Assembly (NCBI GenBank): GCA_033032865.1
Contig: JAWHQI010000064.1
Coordinates: forward strand, 8,494,001 to 8,558,000
Direction of reading: 5' to 3'
DNA: 64,000 nucleotides
Origin: Dactylorhiza incarnata
Lineage: Eukaryota; Streptophyta; Magnoliopsida; Asparagales; Orchidaceae
The translations under genes were made by a program, and so were the position numbers. The notes below the pieces were generated by a model that worked only from the letters and a program-made list of their open reading frames with translations, ran no database searches and was not told the origin of the DNA. How positions within the stretch are numbered: position 1 is the first letter of the stretch; each line of letters begins with the position of its first letter. Shown here piece by piece: positions 45,970 to 57,135 of this stretch.

Positions 45970-46273
45970 TGATGTTATGTGCAAACCGGTTTTGGCTCTC
46001 GCGTTTTTTGAAAATACGTCTTATAGGTGCATTTTTAAGAAAAGTGTTCAACATCAAAGTTGTAGATCTCGTCGAGATCTACAACTTTCGTGTTGACCAT
46101 TTTGCCTAAAAATTTACATATAAGGCGTATTTTCAAAATGCGCGAGACTATTGTGAAATGTTTCACGTCTTTTGAAAATACGCCTTATAGGTGCATGTTT
46201 AGGCAAAATGTTCAACTTTTTGAGATTCGTGAATATTTTTAGACTATTGTTGAACATTTTGCACATAACATCA
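45970..46273. mobile_element. Hairpin MITE nested in MITE copy 2
   Basis: Termini TGATGTTATGTGCAAA and TTTGCACATAACATCA are exact inverses over 16 bases. It holds the same GTAGATCTCG palindrome (46062-46082) and GAAAAGTGTTCAA stems as the MITE at 42752-43180. Confidence 0.75.
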
Positions 46274-46397
46274 GTAAAAAAAACTACTTTTTAACATAAA
46301 AGTGGATGAAGTTCCTTAGGTGGGTCGGGCGATCACGAATGACGATTCATAACCATTGCATTCACGACGGCCACCACCGTGCCAAACGGAGCTTGTC

Positions 46398-46865
46398 TTT
46401 GAATATCAAGGACTTGTACGACATTTACCGCTACAGGTGGAAATACGTATGACATTTTTGTTGAATTAAAAATATTTTGAATTTGTAATGCTAGAAAAAC
46501 ATTTCAAAAAAAATTGATGTTTCTTACAGATTGACACATTTTGAAGGCTTAATTTCATCAACTTGTTCATCTTTTGACATTACTTTGGTGCATGAACGGA
46601 TGTATGAGGTTGTCGTTTTAATTAGGCAATTGGCTAAAAATAACATTAAGATTGAAACTAGGGCTGTGTTTGGATTGACTGTGATTTTATTAAAAATAAT
46701 TGTGAAATTAGAGTTATCGAGAAAGCATTGATGGAGAATTGAAGCTATAGACTGTTTGTAGACAAAAATGAGAACTTTTCTCACCAACACCGCCATCACA
46801 AACATTGCCTAGATCAAGAGAGCAAACTCGGATTTTGATGTTCAACCAAGATTTTTTATGACCGT
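46398..46865. other. Intergenic stretch, nothing recognised
   Basis: Short frames only. The last five bases ACCGT are the left target duplication of element G. Confidence 0.5.
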
Positions 46866-47192
46866 TGTTGCGGGTCGCTTAGGGCTCTTGATAGACCGGT
46901 TTACTTGAACCACCTTAGCTCGGGAGCGAACCAAGCACGCAATCAGTCAATTTGAGATTCGTTGAGTACACTGAGACTTTTTAACGTGGAAAACCCGAAA
47001 AGGATAAAAAACCACGCGGTCGGAGCTGTGCCGACCAAACTTCACTATCTTCTGGGGGGGTTACAATCTGGTACTTAGAACTCGAGCGCGACAGGCCGCT
47101 GCTCGTTACAGTAATATATATATATAGAGAGAGAGAGAGCTCCGAGGGTGACAGACCACCTCTCGGAAAACTAAGTATTTTTCCTTCTGAGA

Positions 47193-47310
47193 ATGTTGGA
47201 GAACAAAAGTGAGAAGGCTCCGGAGAACGAAAGTGAGAAGGCTCCGGAGAACCAAAGTGAGAAGGCTCCGGAGAACAAAAGTGAGAAGGCTCCGGAGAAC
47301 AAAAGTGAGA
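47193..47310. repeat. 24-bp tandem array in G LTR
   Basis: Five units of GAGAACAAAAGTGAGAAGGC plus TCCG. The other LTR has four at 51668-51762. Confidence 0.92.
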
Positions 47311-47754
47311 AGCGGTGTCGCCTTTCGGGACGAAGGAAACCTTCAAGTCCGCGAAGGAGATCTTCAAGCGACGAAGGAGAATTCCACAAAAGTCTGCAAG
47401 GAGCTCTCCCGGGTGCAGAAGGCAAGGTCCTCTCAAATGAAGCCCTTGAGCTCCTTTTATAGCTTTGGCCAGGGGTAGTCCGGTAATTTTGCCGTTGTAA
47501 CTTCCATAAATACCTGGCGGACGAATCATATTTTCTGGTTTGGGGCACACGGATCGCCATTTTTCGTAAATGACCATCTTGCCCTACGGGCAATTTGGGT
47601 AGTTCGGGCAGTTTTGTTGGGGCGAAAAATGCGACAAGCTGTTCCAGAAATCTGAGAAACTGGAAAGATAAAAAGTGAGCATGCTGAAAAGACAAAATGT
47701 GAGCATGCCAAAAAGACAAAAATGTGAGAAGTCAGAAAGATAAAAAGTGAATTG

Positions 47755-47925
47755 AGCGCGCTCAGAAGCGTTCTGAGTGCGCAACGAACGGAGAAGCAAT
47801 CTAAACGCGCTCAGAAGCGTTCTGAGCGTGCGTGAGCGCAGAGGCGTTCTGAGCGCGCTTGAGCGCGGAGGCGTTCTGAGCGCGCTCAGAAGTGTTCTGA
47901 GTGCGCGCGAGCGCGGGTACAGAAA
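47755..47925. repeat. GCTCAGAAGCGTTCTGAGCG repeats
   Basis: Imperfect units, each containing an inverted pair around AAGCGTT. Paralogous to 52198-52335. Confidence 0.85.
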
Positions 47926-48029
47926 AAAGGGAAGTCGCGCCCCCTGATGGGGAACTGGGTTCCGACCGGGCACTCCGCAGGACCCTATGCAGGAGGAGGC
48001 GGTGTGGCCGTATCCGCACGGGGCGTGGC

Positions 48030-48275
48030 TTCACCCCAAGGGGGGTGCGGCCCGGTCGCACCCCAGGGGGAGGGGGTGCGGCTCGGCCGCACCCCTAGAG
48101 GGGTGCAGTGGCTTGGGTGCGGCCATGGCCGCACCCCAAGAGGGGTGCGGATGGGCCGCACCCCAAGAGGGGTGCGGATGGGCCGCACCCCTCGAGGGGT
48201 GCGGTTCGGCCGCACCCCTCGAGGGGTGCGGATGGGCTGCACCCCTCGAGGGGTGCAGTTCGGCCGCACCCCTTG
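48030..48275. repeat. GC-rich hairpin minisatellite in G 3' LTR
   Basis: About nine ~27-base units of GGCCGCACCCCTCGAGGGGTG type. Each folds on itself (CCGCACCCC/GGGGTGCGG) with variable centres (CTCGAG, AAGAG). Confidence 0.9.
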
Positions 48276-48276
48276 A

Positions 48277-48279
<3 letters not shown>

Positions 48280-48310
<31 letters not shown>
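48280..48310. repeat. Poly-G tract, 31 G
   Basis: Follows CCGCACCCCTTGAGGA and precedes TTCGGCGCCACC. The 5' LTR has a 20-G tract at the same point (52594-52613). Confidence 0.9.
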
Positions 48311-48312
<2 letters not shown>

Positions 48313-48989
48313 CGGCGCCACCGCGCATGTTAGCGCGTGGTAGCGCCGCGCGGTACCTCCACGCGCGTCGTGGCGGTGGCGCGCCCGCTACCATGCGCGG
48401 TAACGCGCGCGGTAGTGCATGCAGTTGTGCGCGGCATAGCCGCGCGCGGTGCTGGCACGCATGGTTGAGTGCGGCCCCGCAGCGCGTTCTGCGTGCATCT
48501 TTGCACGGGTAGTTGGATGTGGACTGGGCGGCGGTTTCATCAACTCGGGCGATTATACGTTGACCGTTGACCCCACCTCTCTTTAGTGGAGTTTTCTCTA
48601 GACGCACGCCAAGGCCTTTATGGGTGTATAACATAAGCCCCCCAAACCTTCGGAGTCCAAATTTCTGCGCGGAGGAGTTCGGAGGTTTCGATTTTTCTGT
48701 GGCGGCTTTGATCATTGCTCTCTTTGCGGTGCCTTGGGTAGGAATTGCTGTCGGAGGATGAGTGTGCAGTTGCTTTTGTTTCCTTGTTCTGTTTAGGCGT
48801 TTCTCGTTCTACGCAGCGTTGTGATAGCGCTCTCGTGGCTCTGCTGTCCTGGTTATCGTCGAAGTGTCGATTGAGGGAAGATGCTCCAAGATGTTCGGCG
48901 AGGGGTGTTCGCACTTTGAGATTGTTGCTGGCTTGCTATTTAGCGTTGATTCCTGAACAGCTTGATGACCTTTTACAAAATAACGGATG

Positions 48990-49258
48990 AGTCTGCATGG
49001 GTCCAAGCCTGCGGCTTTTTCATAATAATACGAGATTAGTTCGCGCGAGTCTGAGCTCGCGGCTTTTACATAATAAAGAATTAGTTTGCGCGAGTCTGAG
49101 CTCGCGGCTTTTACGTAATAGAAAATTAGTTTTCGCGAGTCTGTGCTCGTGGCTTTTACATAATAGAAAATTAGTTTGCGCGAGTCTGTGCTCCCGACTT
49201 TTACATAATAGAAAATTAGTTTGCGCGAGTCTGAGCTCGCGGCTTTTTTCACAATAAA
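48990..49258. repeat. 45-bp tandem array, ~6 units
   Basis: Units contain GCGCGAGTCTGAGCTCGCGG and CTTTTACATAATA. The period is a multiple of three, so all frames repeat with 15 residues; I see no sign it is translated. Confidence 0.93.
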
Positions 49259-49404
49259 AGATAAGTTTTTGTCGGTGAAGGGCGTACGTATTCAAACCGT
49301 GGACGAACGTAAGTGGGGCAGGCCCTTATGACGTCGGAACCTTATCGCGGTGGAGAAGGGCGAACCTTCAATCGACGATAGTGAGAGATTGTTGTGAGCG
49401 TGCT

Positions 49405-49620
49405 GCCCGTAGGCAGTTGCTGTTCATTAGCGCGCTGCCTGGAGGCAGGTGCTGTTCATTAGCGCGCTGCCTGGAGGCAGGTGCTGTTCATTAGCGCACT
49501 GCCTTGAGGCAGGTGCTGTTCATTAGCGCACTGCCTTGAGGCAGGTGCTGTTCATTAGCGCACTGCCTTGAGGCAGGTGCTGTTCATTAGCGCACTGCCT
49601 TGAGGCAGGTGCTGTTTATG
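49405..49620. repeat. 32-bp tandem array, ~7 units
   Basis: Units of GCTGTTCATTAGCGC plus CTGCCTGGAGGCAGGT; each contains the inverted pair CTGCCT/AGGCAG. No spacers, so not CRISPR. Confidence 0.95.
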
Positions 49621-49869
49621 CAAATGGACGTCTTTACGTAGTTTCGATAGCGCAGGATATGACATGCCTAGAATGATTAACTTTAAAAACAATTAGTAGT
49701 GGCAATTTACATAAAGTTTTTACAGAAACAAAGTTGACAGAAACAAAGTTGACAGAATATTTCGGCGGCGCTGGTAGAGCCCCGCTAATGGGTATGAAGC
49801 TTTCTCCTGGGATGACTGCCTTAAGGGTTTCTCCCGGTCCTTCCTGGCATGCCGCTAGCTGATCTCCTG

Positions 49870-51277
49870 CTAGCCGAATCGTCGCCTAGTCTCGTAGGAA
49901 TTTCCCCAGTAGGCCTTGTTTGACGAGACGCTCGATTTCATCCTTAAGCTTGGAGCAATTTTCCGTGTCATTTCCTTGTCCACGATGGAACTCACAATAT
50001 TTTGTCTGGTCCCCGCATTTTTAGCGAGGGGTCTGGGCTTGCGGAGCGTCTGGTTGTCTTTGATTGTGTATAGTACGTTAGTCCTGGTAGTGTTCAGGGG
50101 AGTGCAGTCCTGATGTTGGCGAGATCCTCGGTCTCGGCTGGGGTTATCGTAATGCTTGTTCTTCTTATTGGGAACTGTCTGCGGCAGCGACTCCTCTTTC
50201 TTCCTCTTCGAGCTCCCCTCGAACTGCCGGCGGTGCGCTTCAATTGCCTCATCTGCTGCTATTTGGGCCTCGACTCGCTGAACGAGGTCAGGATAGCTTG
50301 GTATGGTTTCTCTCATTAGAGCTGAGTAAAAGCCACTTGGGCGGAGACCTCCAAGGAAGACTCGTCACAAGAGCTCGGGGTCGACCCCCGGGATCTGCCG
50401 AGCCTCCGAGGTGAAGCGTCGGAAAAAATCCTTGAGAGTCTCTCCGTCATTTTGGCGGATTCCTGAGAGATGGGAGGGATCTCGGACAATCCTACGATTG
50501 GCGATGAACTGGTCCACGAACTGTTGCGCCATTTTCCGCGAAGTTGTTGATGGCCCCATCTCGCAGGGAGTGGAACCAAGTGCGCGTTTGTCCTTTCAAA
50601 GTTGCCGGAAACACTTGACAGAGGAGCTGGTCGGGGGCGCTGTAAATCCTCATGATGGTGGTGAAGTGATTGACATGTTCCACCGGATCGTCCGTCCCAT
50701 CGAACATTTCGATGTTGGGAAGCTTGAAATTGTTTGGAACTGGATGGGCCAGGACTTGAGGCGATAGTGGGGAGCCGTGGTGTGCGGGACGGCGGGCAAA
50801 AGCTGCGCGTCGCCCCGCCTGGATGTATTCTTCCTCTATCATATCGCGTATTTCTTCTCGTGTGGTTCTTTCCACTGCTCGGCAAGGAGAAGCTCTTCCT
50901 TGTTGATGGTGATGGGGGTCAGCTCCTGGGCCTCTGGCTGGGGGAGCAGGATGGGCGGAACTTGCTGCGTCGGAGAATTCTTCTGAGGCTTCTTCCTCTC
51001 GAACGATCTCCTCGTTTGGGGCATGACTCGGAGCTGGGGGCGGCGGAACGTTCAACGCTGGCGGTTGAATGGGAACTCGAGGAGCCCCGAGATTTCTTAC
51101 AAGAGACAGCATCTCGACATGCTGTCCTTCCATCTGCCGCATGCGCGCTTCCAGTATTGTTGTGGGCGCGCGCTGCCTCTTCTGCGAGAGGCGCATTGAT
51201 AAGCGAGTGGCAGGGAGCTGGGTCGATGCATCCCTCCGAGATTGATCCTTCAGTAGTGCGCGCACTTTTCTTGCCAT
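49870..51277 (-). pseudogene. Damaged Tat-type gag of element G
   Basis: ATG at 51277 (MARKVRALLKDQSRRDASTQ). A linker rich in proline and alanine leads to the capsid-like retrotransposon gag domain: FKLPNIEMFDGTDDPVEHVN, LCQVFPATLKGQTRTWFHSL. The frame is lost near 50540 and continues in another frame with FVDQFIANRRIVRDPSHLSG and ETLKDFFRRFTSEARQIPGV. A third block at 50316 carries DLVQRVEAQIAADEAIEAHR. Near 49980-49890 yet another frame reads KYCEFHRGQGNDTENCSKLK followed by DEIERLVKQGLLGKFLRD, the usual Tat-type gag tail, then a stop. At least two frame breaks make this copy non-functional as it stands. No protease follows. Confidence 0.85.
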
Positions 51278-51340
51278 TGCAATTGGTGGCGAAGCGCTTC
51301 CTTCAGTGAGTCTTTGCAGAGTTTTGGGAATCGTTTCCCA

Positions 51341-51352
51341 CAAACGGCGCCA
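51341..51352 (-). other. Primer binding site of element G
   Basis: Minus strand TGGCGCCGTTTG, three bases from the 5' LTR end; typical Ty3-type site. Confidence 0.88.
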
Positions 51353-52486
51353 AACTGTTGCGGGTCGCTTAGGGATCTTGATAGACCGGTTTACTTGAAC
51401 CACCTTAGCTCGGGAGCGAACCAAGCGCGCAATCAGTCAATTTGAGATTCGTTGAGTACACTGAGACTTTTTAACGTGGAAAACCCGGAAAGGGTAAAAA
51501 ACCACGTGGACGGAGCTGTGCCGACCAAACTTCACTATCTTCTGGGGGTTACAATCTGTACTTAGAACTCGAGCGCGACATGCCGCTGCTCGTTACAATA
51601 ATAGAGAGAGAGAGCTCCGAGGGTGACAGGCCACCTCTCGGAAAACTAAGTATTTTTCCTTCTGAGAATGTTGGAGAACAAAAGTGAGAAGGCTCCGGAG
51701 AACAAAAGTGAGAAGGCTCCGGAGAACAAAAGTGAGAAGGCTCCTGAGAACAAAAGTGAGAAGCGGTGTCGCCTTTCGGGACGAAGGAAACCTTCAAGTC
51801 CGCGAAGGAGATCTTCAAGCGCCGAAGGAGAATTCCGCAAAAGTCTGCAAGGAGCTCTCCCGGGTGCAGAAGGCAAGGTCCTCTCAAATGAAGCCCTGTG
51901 GCTCCTTTTATAGCTTTGGACGGGGGTAGTCCGGTAATTTCGCAGTTGTAACTTCCATAAATACCCGGCGGACGAATCATATTTTCTGGTTCGGGCACAC
52001 GGATCGCCATTTTTCGTAAATGACCATCTTGCCCTTCGGGCAGTTCGGGCAGTTTTGTTGGAGGCGAAAAAGGCGACAAGCTGTTCCTGAAATCTGAGAA
52101 ACTGGAAAGATAAAAAGTGAGCATGCTGAAAAGACAAAATGCGAGCACGCCAAAAAGACAAAATGTGAGAAGTCAGAAAGACAAAAAGTGAGCTGAGCAC
52201 GTTCAGAAGCGTTCTGAGTGCGCAACGAACGGAGAAGCAATCTAAGCGCGCTCAGAAGCGTTCTGAGCGTGCGTGAGCGCGGAGGCGTTCTGAGCGCGCG
52301 TGAGCGCGGAGGCGTTCTGAGCGCGCGCGAGCGCGGGTACGGAAAAAAGGGAAGTCGCGCCCCCTGAGGGGGAACTGGGTTCCGACCGGGCACTCCGCAG
52401 GACCATATGCAGGAGGGGGCGATCTGGCCGTATCCGCACGGGGCGTGGCTTCACCCCAAGGGGGGTGCGGCCCGGTCGCACCCCAA

Positions 52487-52520
<34 letters not shown>
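52487..52520. repeat. Poly-G tract, 34 G
   Basis: Lies within the hairpin minisatellite of the 5' LTR, where the 3' LTR has normal units; it may replace lost or collapsed units. Confidence 0.9.
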
Positions 52521-52593
52521 CGCGGCCGCACCCGAGGAGGGGTGCGCCTGGGCCGCACCCCAAGAGGGGTGCGGATGGGCCGCACCCCTTGAC

Positions 52594-52613
52594 GGGGGGG
52601 GGGGGGGGGGGGG
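52594..52613. repeat. Poly-G tract, 20 G
   Basis: At the same position as the 31-G tract in the other LTR. Confidence 0.9.
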
Positions 52614-52957
52614 TCGGCGCTACCGCGCATGCTAGCGCACGGTAGCGCCGCGCGGTACCGCCATGCGCGTCGTGGCGGTGGCGCGCCCGCTACCGCGCGC
52701 GGTAACACGCGCGGTAGTGCCTGCAGTTGCGTGCGGCATCGCCGCGCGCGGTGCTTGCGTGCATGGTTGAGTGCGGCCCCGCGGCGCGTTCTGCGTGCGT
52801 CTTTGCACGGGCGGTTGGCTGTGGACTGAGCGGCGGTTTCTTCAACTCGAGCGATTATACGTTGACCGTTGACCCCACCTCTCTTTAGTGGAGTTTTCTC
52901 TAGACTGTTGACCGTTGACCGTTGACCCCAAGGCCTTTATGGGTGTATAACAACCGT

Positions 52958-53437
52958 TTATGTGGTATTTATAGAAAGCAGCTAAATATTCCTATATATT
53001 AACCAAAAATACATTGCAATTCAGCTTACTTTGATCATTAAAGTGATAGCTAGGGTGGTTTGAGGCTGAAGATTGGTCGGAACTGTGTAATGGCTCAGCT
53101 AACAATATCTAAGATATTTTCGCTTTAGTTATGTCTAACCCAAACTAAGCTGAACTCACAATTTTATATATCTTTTCTCTAGTTAAGGTGAACTAAAAGT
53201 ACTTTTCAAGAGGTTACTCATCAGAGTACGACTCCCTTGGATGGGAGTAGTTCCTAACATATATAGCTACATTGGCCACTTGTTTTGAAAATACTTCTCT
53301 AAAACTATAAGTTTTAACCTATTACTTAAAATCTAATAACAATTTCTCCATTTTAGATACGACTACATCCAGTTTATTTCGCAGTCACTTCTTTCCTAGA
53401 AGCTTACTATTCTAGAAGTATGTCAGAAGTTATTCTC
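52958..53437. other. Intergenic stretch, nothing recognised
   Basis: AT-rich, no coding frame of note. Confidence 0.5.
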
Positions 53438-54561
53438 AGGGTCTGTTTGGGAGGGCTTTTTTAGCTCTTTTTCATTTTCTGGAAAACGTCACCGCACCTA
53501 ACAAATCGTTTGGAATGTCTACCGGTGGAAAAAATTACTGCGGAAAACTCTTTTTTCTCCTCATTTTGAAATGTCACTTGTCCCGTACTTTTCAACTTTT
53601 TCGAAAAGCAATTCCTCATCTCAATACAAGGTTAGCGCATTTTTCGCCCGAGCGCAAATTTTTCCCCCGTGCGTACATTTTTCTGCCCGGGCGAGCATTT
53701 CTTCGCCCATGGCGCATTTTAGGCCCGGACGCGAATTTTTCACTCGTTCTCGCATTTCTGCCCGGGTGCGCATTTTTTCGCCCGGGCGTACATTTTTCGC
53801 CTGGGTGCGCATTTTTTCGCCCGGACTCGCATTTTTTCGCCCAGACGCGCATTTTCTCGCCCGGGTGCGTATGTCACGGGCGCGCATTTTTCCAATTTTC
53901 GCCCGGGCGTACATTTTTTGCCCGGACTCGCATTTTTTCGCCCATGCACGCATTTTCTTCTTGGGCACGCATGTTTCGCCCGGGCGCGCATTTTTTGACC
54001 GGGCACGCATTTTTTGTCCGGACGGTCTATTTTCTCCCGGGGGCGCATTTTTCGCCCGCGCCCTTTTCGCCCGGGCAAAAAATGCGCACCCGGGAGAAAA
54101 AGAGCGCTCAGGCAAAAAAATGCGCGTGCGAACGAAAAATTCTCTCTCAGACGAAAAGTGCACGCCTGGGAGAAAAAAAAAGCGCTCGGGCGAAAAAATG
54201 CGCCTCCGGGCGAAAAATTCTCGCCCAGACGAAAATGCGCGCACGGGCGAAAAATTCTCGCCCCGGTAAAAATGCGCGCACGGGCAAAAAATGAGAGCAC
54301 GGGCGAAAAATGCGTGCACGGGGCGAAAAATGCGCGTCCGGGCGAAAAATGCGCGCCCGGGCTTAAATTTTTAATAAAAAAAATCACCGCAACGGAGATT
54401 TGTCAAACCATTCATAAAGTGATTCTCATTTTTGAAAATCTCTGGAAAAAAGTTCACCCAAATAGATCACTTTTTTCAATTTACATTTTCCAAAAGTTCA
54501 TTTTCTTACCTTCCTTTTGCCGCAACTAGTTTTCCTTTATAAAAAGCCCTCCCAAACAAGG
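53438..54561. mobile_element. Fold-back element of TTTTTCGCCCGGGCGCGCA repeats
   Basis: Outer termini CTGTTTGGGAGGGCTTTTT (53442) and AAAAAGCCCTCCCAAACAAG (54541) are inverse. Inside, 53636-54062 holds about 16 irregular units GCGCATTTTTTCGCCCGGG; from about 54065 to 54362 the inverse units CCCGGGCGAAAAATGCGC run the other way, so most of the 1.1 kb can fold on itself. CTCA occurs at both flanks (53434-53437 and 54562-54565), weak evidence for a duplication. Open frames in it are by-products of the repeats. Confidence 0.82.
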
Positions 54562-54565
54562 CTCA

Positions 54566-55687
54566 TCTCTCTCAGCCGAAATGATCATCCGTAGTACTAT
54601 TTATAATGACTAAACCCACAATATATGAGGCCTATACGTGTTTTTACACGATATTATCGATCTTAACTATAAAGTTCTTAAAGAAAGAACTTCACCGCTT
54701 AATGTGAAAAGAATGTCTTTTTATTATTTTGGGAGATCCTGAGTCGTAGTTGTTAGAGATTATATTTACCAGTCTAACACACTCTTTTTTCTCTGAGTAG
54801 AGCGGGATTGTGAGAGAAAAAATTGATTTCGATGCTATAACTACATATATGTTTGTTCATGAAAATTCTCAATAAAGGTTTATTAAATTTTTTGTTAAAA
54901 TAAAATTTGATTTCACTTATTGGTTTTTTTCTACCAAGTTTTATAAAAATAACCATGCAATTACATTTGAAAAAGCCATACAGCTCAAATCGAAAGAAAT
55001 CATCAATTAATGGCCTGTTTGGGTGAGCTGAAGATGATAATAAAATAATGTTCTAGAATGCAGCTCTCTTTTTGTAGTTGGATTCAAGCATAAAACAACG
55101 TTTAGCTAAGGAGCTCGGCGGTTCTAAATAGACGATATTAATGTTGACACCAGGAAATCGGCTAAGTAGCCCGAGATTATTGATCATAGGGTCTAACATC
55201 ACAGCCCCGATGTCAAGATCAAGATCAAGAGAGAGGGAAAAAGATAGACCAGATGACCTACAAACAAGATCTGTGTGCTACAGAGAGGAAGTTCCACCGC
55301 ACACCCGAAAGTGTCAACTTTTGTATACAAAAATAAGTAGTATTCTAATAAGTATGTTGAACCCCAATATATCTTTGAAGATGCACGTGAAAGTTTTATT
55401 GAGAAAGATTTGGGGGATCCATCACTTATCACAGAGCATCAACGTTCTCCAATTTATCTGCGAAAGATATATTGGAGAATTATGTTCCAATAACATTATC
55501 TATATATATTTTTCATGCGGCGCGGGTTTAGGGAATGATGATTTTGCCGTAGGATAGTGTTCGCTGAGTGTGAATTGTTCGAGTTGTCAGTGTCCACCAC
55601 CGTTGAAGTTAAGGGCGCGTTTGGTGGAGTGGATCCAGTGCCATGCCCCGGAAAATATTTTTTGTTGCACCACATGTGCATAGTCTT
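54566..55687. other. Intergenic stretch with no clear gene
   Basis: Short MITE-like starts (GGCCTGTTTGGGTGAG at ~55012, GCGCGTTTGGTGGAG at ~55616) without located partners. Confidence 0.35.
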
Positions 55688-56390
55688 TTAGCCTTTTTTG
55701 CAGCGAGATCCTCTGTAGAGAAGGATTTTTATTGCGAGTTTCGGATGCGGGGGTAGTAGTATCTGGTAGAGATAAGATGAGGTTGCATGGGTTGTGACAG
55801 AATGTTGGGGAGGCGGACCAGTGGGCAGTTGCTCCTGGATTTTTGCGAGACGAATGGCGTGTGGAAGATCTTGGGGGTTGAACATGCCGACGGCCTTCTC
55901 AATGTGGTGTTGTAGTCCCGCAATGAAGAGACTAAACGCATACTGGCCCGGTACTGTGATTCGGTTAATGAGTTCCTCAAAAAGTTCGACATACTGCTGG
56001 ACCGAACCTCGTTGGCGGAGGCGCTCAATTGATATCGGCCATAGGTTCATCGTGATGGGTTATACCCACTGAGGTGGCTGGTAGGATAGGCATACCTCGA
56101 TGTAGACTTAATGTCACCGGGGTACCCTCACCTCGAGGTGGATGGATGTCAGCAGAACCTTCAAGTTGTATGTCAGTGTATTTAACGTCGAAGTAACGTT
56201 CACAGCAATAAATTCAGTCTGAGAGATTTTCGCAATGGAATCATGGGAAATCCACGCGAGGCATGCGAGTTGCTGGTGGGGAGGTATGAATGCAAGGGTT
56301 GCGTAGCTGAGCTCCTGTGGGGCGGCGCTGGTGGTGATGGCGGGGGTGTGGTATTCCGGGGTGTTGGCGGGAATGTTGTGGACGGCCAAC
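55688..56390 (-). pseudogene. Decayed Ty3 (chromovirus-like) gag fragment
   Basis: Minus frame RLRQRGSVQQYVELFEELIN, then FIAGLQHHIEKAVGMFNPQD and LPHAIRLAKIQEQL, the C-terminal half of a retrotransposon gag domain. It is followed by a proline/serine region without a readable zinc knuckle. Upstream blocks to 56390 are in other frames (YATLAFIPPHQQLACLAW). No LTR or pol adjoins it. It is an old relic; assignment to chromoviruses rather than another Ty3 lineage is a guess. Confidence 0.6.
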
Positions 56391-57026
56391 CGAATTTACT
56401 CGATAGCTATATTCTGTGTGCAAGCTGGTTCAGGGATGTTCAGCGAGTTCCACCTTGGTCTTGAGTTGGTCGAAATTCATAAAATACTAGAGAACATAGT
56501 AAACGTGACAACTATATGTTGCTTCGGATTCCCCAATCTGCCGCCCATGCCTCGATTGAGATTTCCCCATGTGTTATTGTTGCTTCGGGTTCGCATCATT
56601 TTGATGGATATTTGACAGATTTTTGGGATAAAAGATTTCAAGTTTTACAACTTTGAAAGAGCTAGGTTTGCAAGAGTTTTATGGCTTCAATCGCAGAACT
56701 GTTTTGAGGGAGACTCCCGACGACGAGAAGAACAAAGAATATCGTTTTTTCAGGCTGGCAGTGACCGACCACCCCTACTCCGACAAGTACGAGCAATCTG
56801 CTCAGATCAACTTAAGAGGCAAAAATGTCCGACCATCAAGATTGGCAACCAAAGAGGCACCATCCAAATGATCCTATTCGCTGGAAAAGTCAAATTTTAT
56901 AAAACACCCTATTGGAAAACTATAAAAGGGGCATAATCCTTCGTTAGAGGGTAAAGAAAAGCTTAGAGAGAGATCATGGTTTTCTTACGCAGGCAACTCC
57001 CACTACAAATGCACCAAACTGCTCAC
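56391..57026. other. Intergenic stretch left of element Q
   Basis: A short plus frame at 56653-56871 is unrecognised. CTATAAAAGGGGC near 56918 looks like a TATA box, perhaps of an older element. Confidence 0.35.
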
Positions 57027-57135
57027 TGTTGGGGCTTGGGATCCAGGAGATCATAATGGAGACTTCGTGGTCCAACGAGGAGCCTCCCGCCACAAGCGGA
57101 GCAAGGTCTGTTGAAAATTTTGAAGTGAAGTGGAG

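Larger units (their letters stand above)
45603..46397. mobile_element. MITE, TCCGTTTGGC family, copy 2, split by two insertions
   Basis: Left end near 45603-45632 (GTTTGGCGCGGCG), middle at 45891-45955 (matches 45227-45290), right end at ~46315-46397 (GTGCCAAACGGAGCTT). A TRIM-like element separates the first two parts and a hairpin MITE the last two. Confidence 0.5.
46866..48633 (-). repeat. 3' LTR of element G
   Basis: TGTTGCGGGTCGC...GGGTGTATAACA on the plus strand, 1768 bases. It holds a 24-bp array (47193-47310), GCGTTCTGAGCG repeats (47755-47925), GC-rich hairpin units (48030-48275) and a 31-G tract. Confidence 0.9.
46866..52952 (-). mobile_element. Element G: gag-only Tat-like Ty3 element
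   Basis: LTRs are 46866-48633 (3') and 51356-52952 (5'). ACCGT flanks both (46861-46865 and 52953-52957). The primer site is 51341-51352 (minus TGGCGCCGTTTG) and the purine tract 48634-48648 (minus GGTTTGGGGGGCTTA). The 2.7 kb interior has a damaged Tat-type gag next to the primer site, then 45-bp and 32-bp tandem arrays; no protease, reverse transcriptase, RNase H or integrase was found. The empty site would read TTATGACCGTTTATGTGG. Tandem arrays between coding region and 3' LTR are known for Tat elements. Confidence 0.9.
51356..52952 (-). repeat. 5' LTR of element G
   Basis: 1597 bases, shorter than the 3' LTR mainly because it has fewer hairpin and 24-bp units. It has 34-G (52487-52520) and 20-G (52594-52613) tracts. 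GTTGACCGTTGACC is triplicated near 52860-52926. Confidence 0.9.

Noticed and set aside
47193..47462. ORFs with EKAPENKS repeats
   Set aside because: By-product of a 24-bp array in the LTR of G, open in more than one frame.
49405..49620. Regular 32-bp repeats as a CRISPR array
   Set aside because: Units are contiguous with no unique spacers, no cas genes are present, and they lie inside a plant Ty3 element.
53515..54529. Long ORFs with FARxRIFSPG-like repeats on both strands
   Set aside because: They are translations of the CCCGGG repeat array in several frames at once; no independent coding evidence.
56653..56871. Possible host gene exon (72 codons)
   Set aside because: Short, no recognised domain, no splice context I could support.
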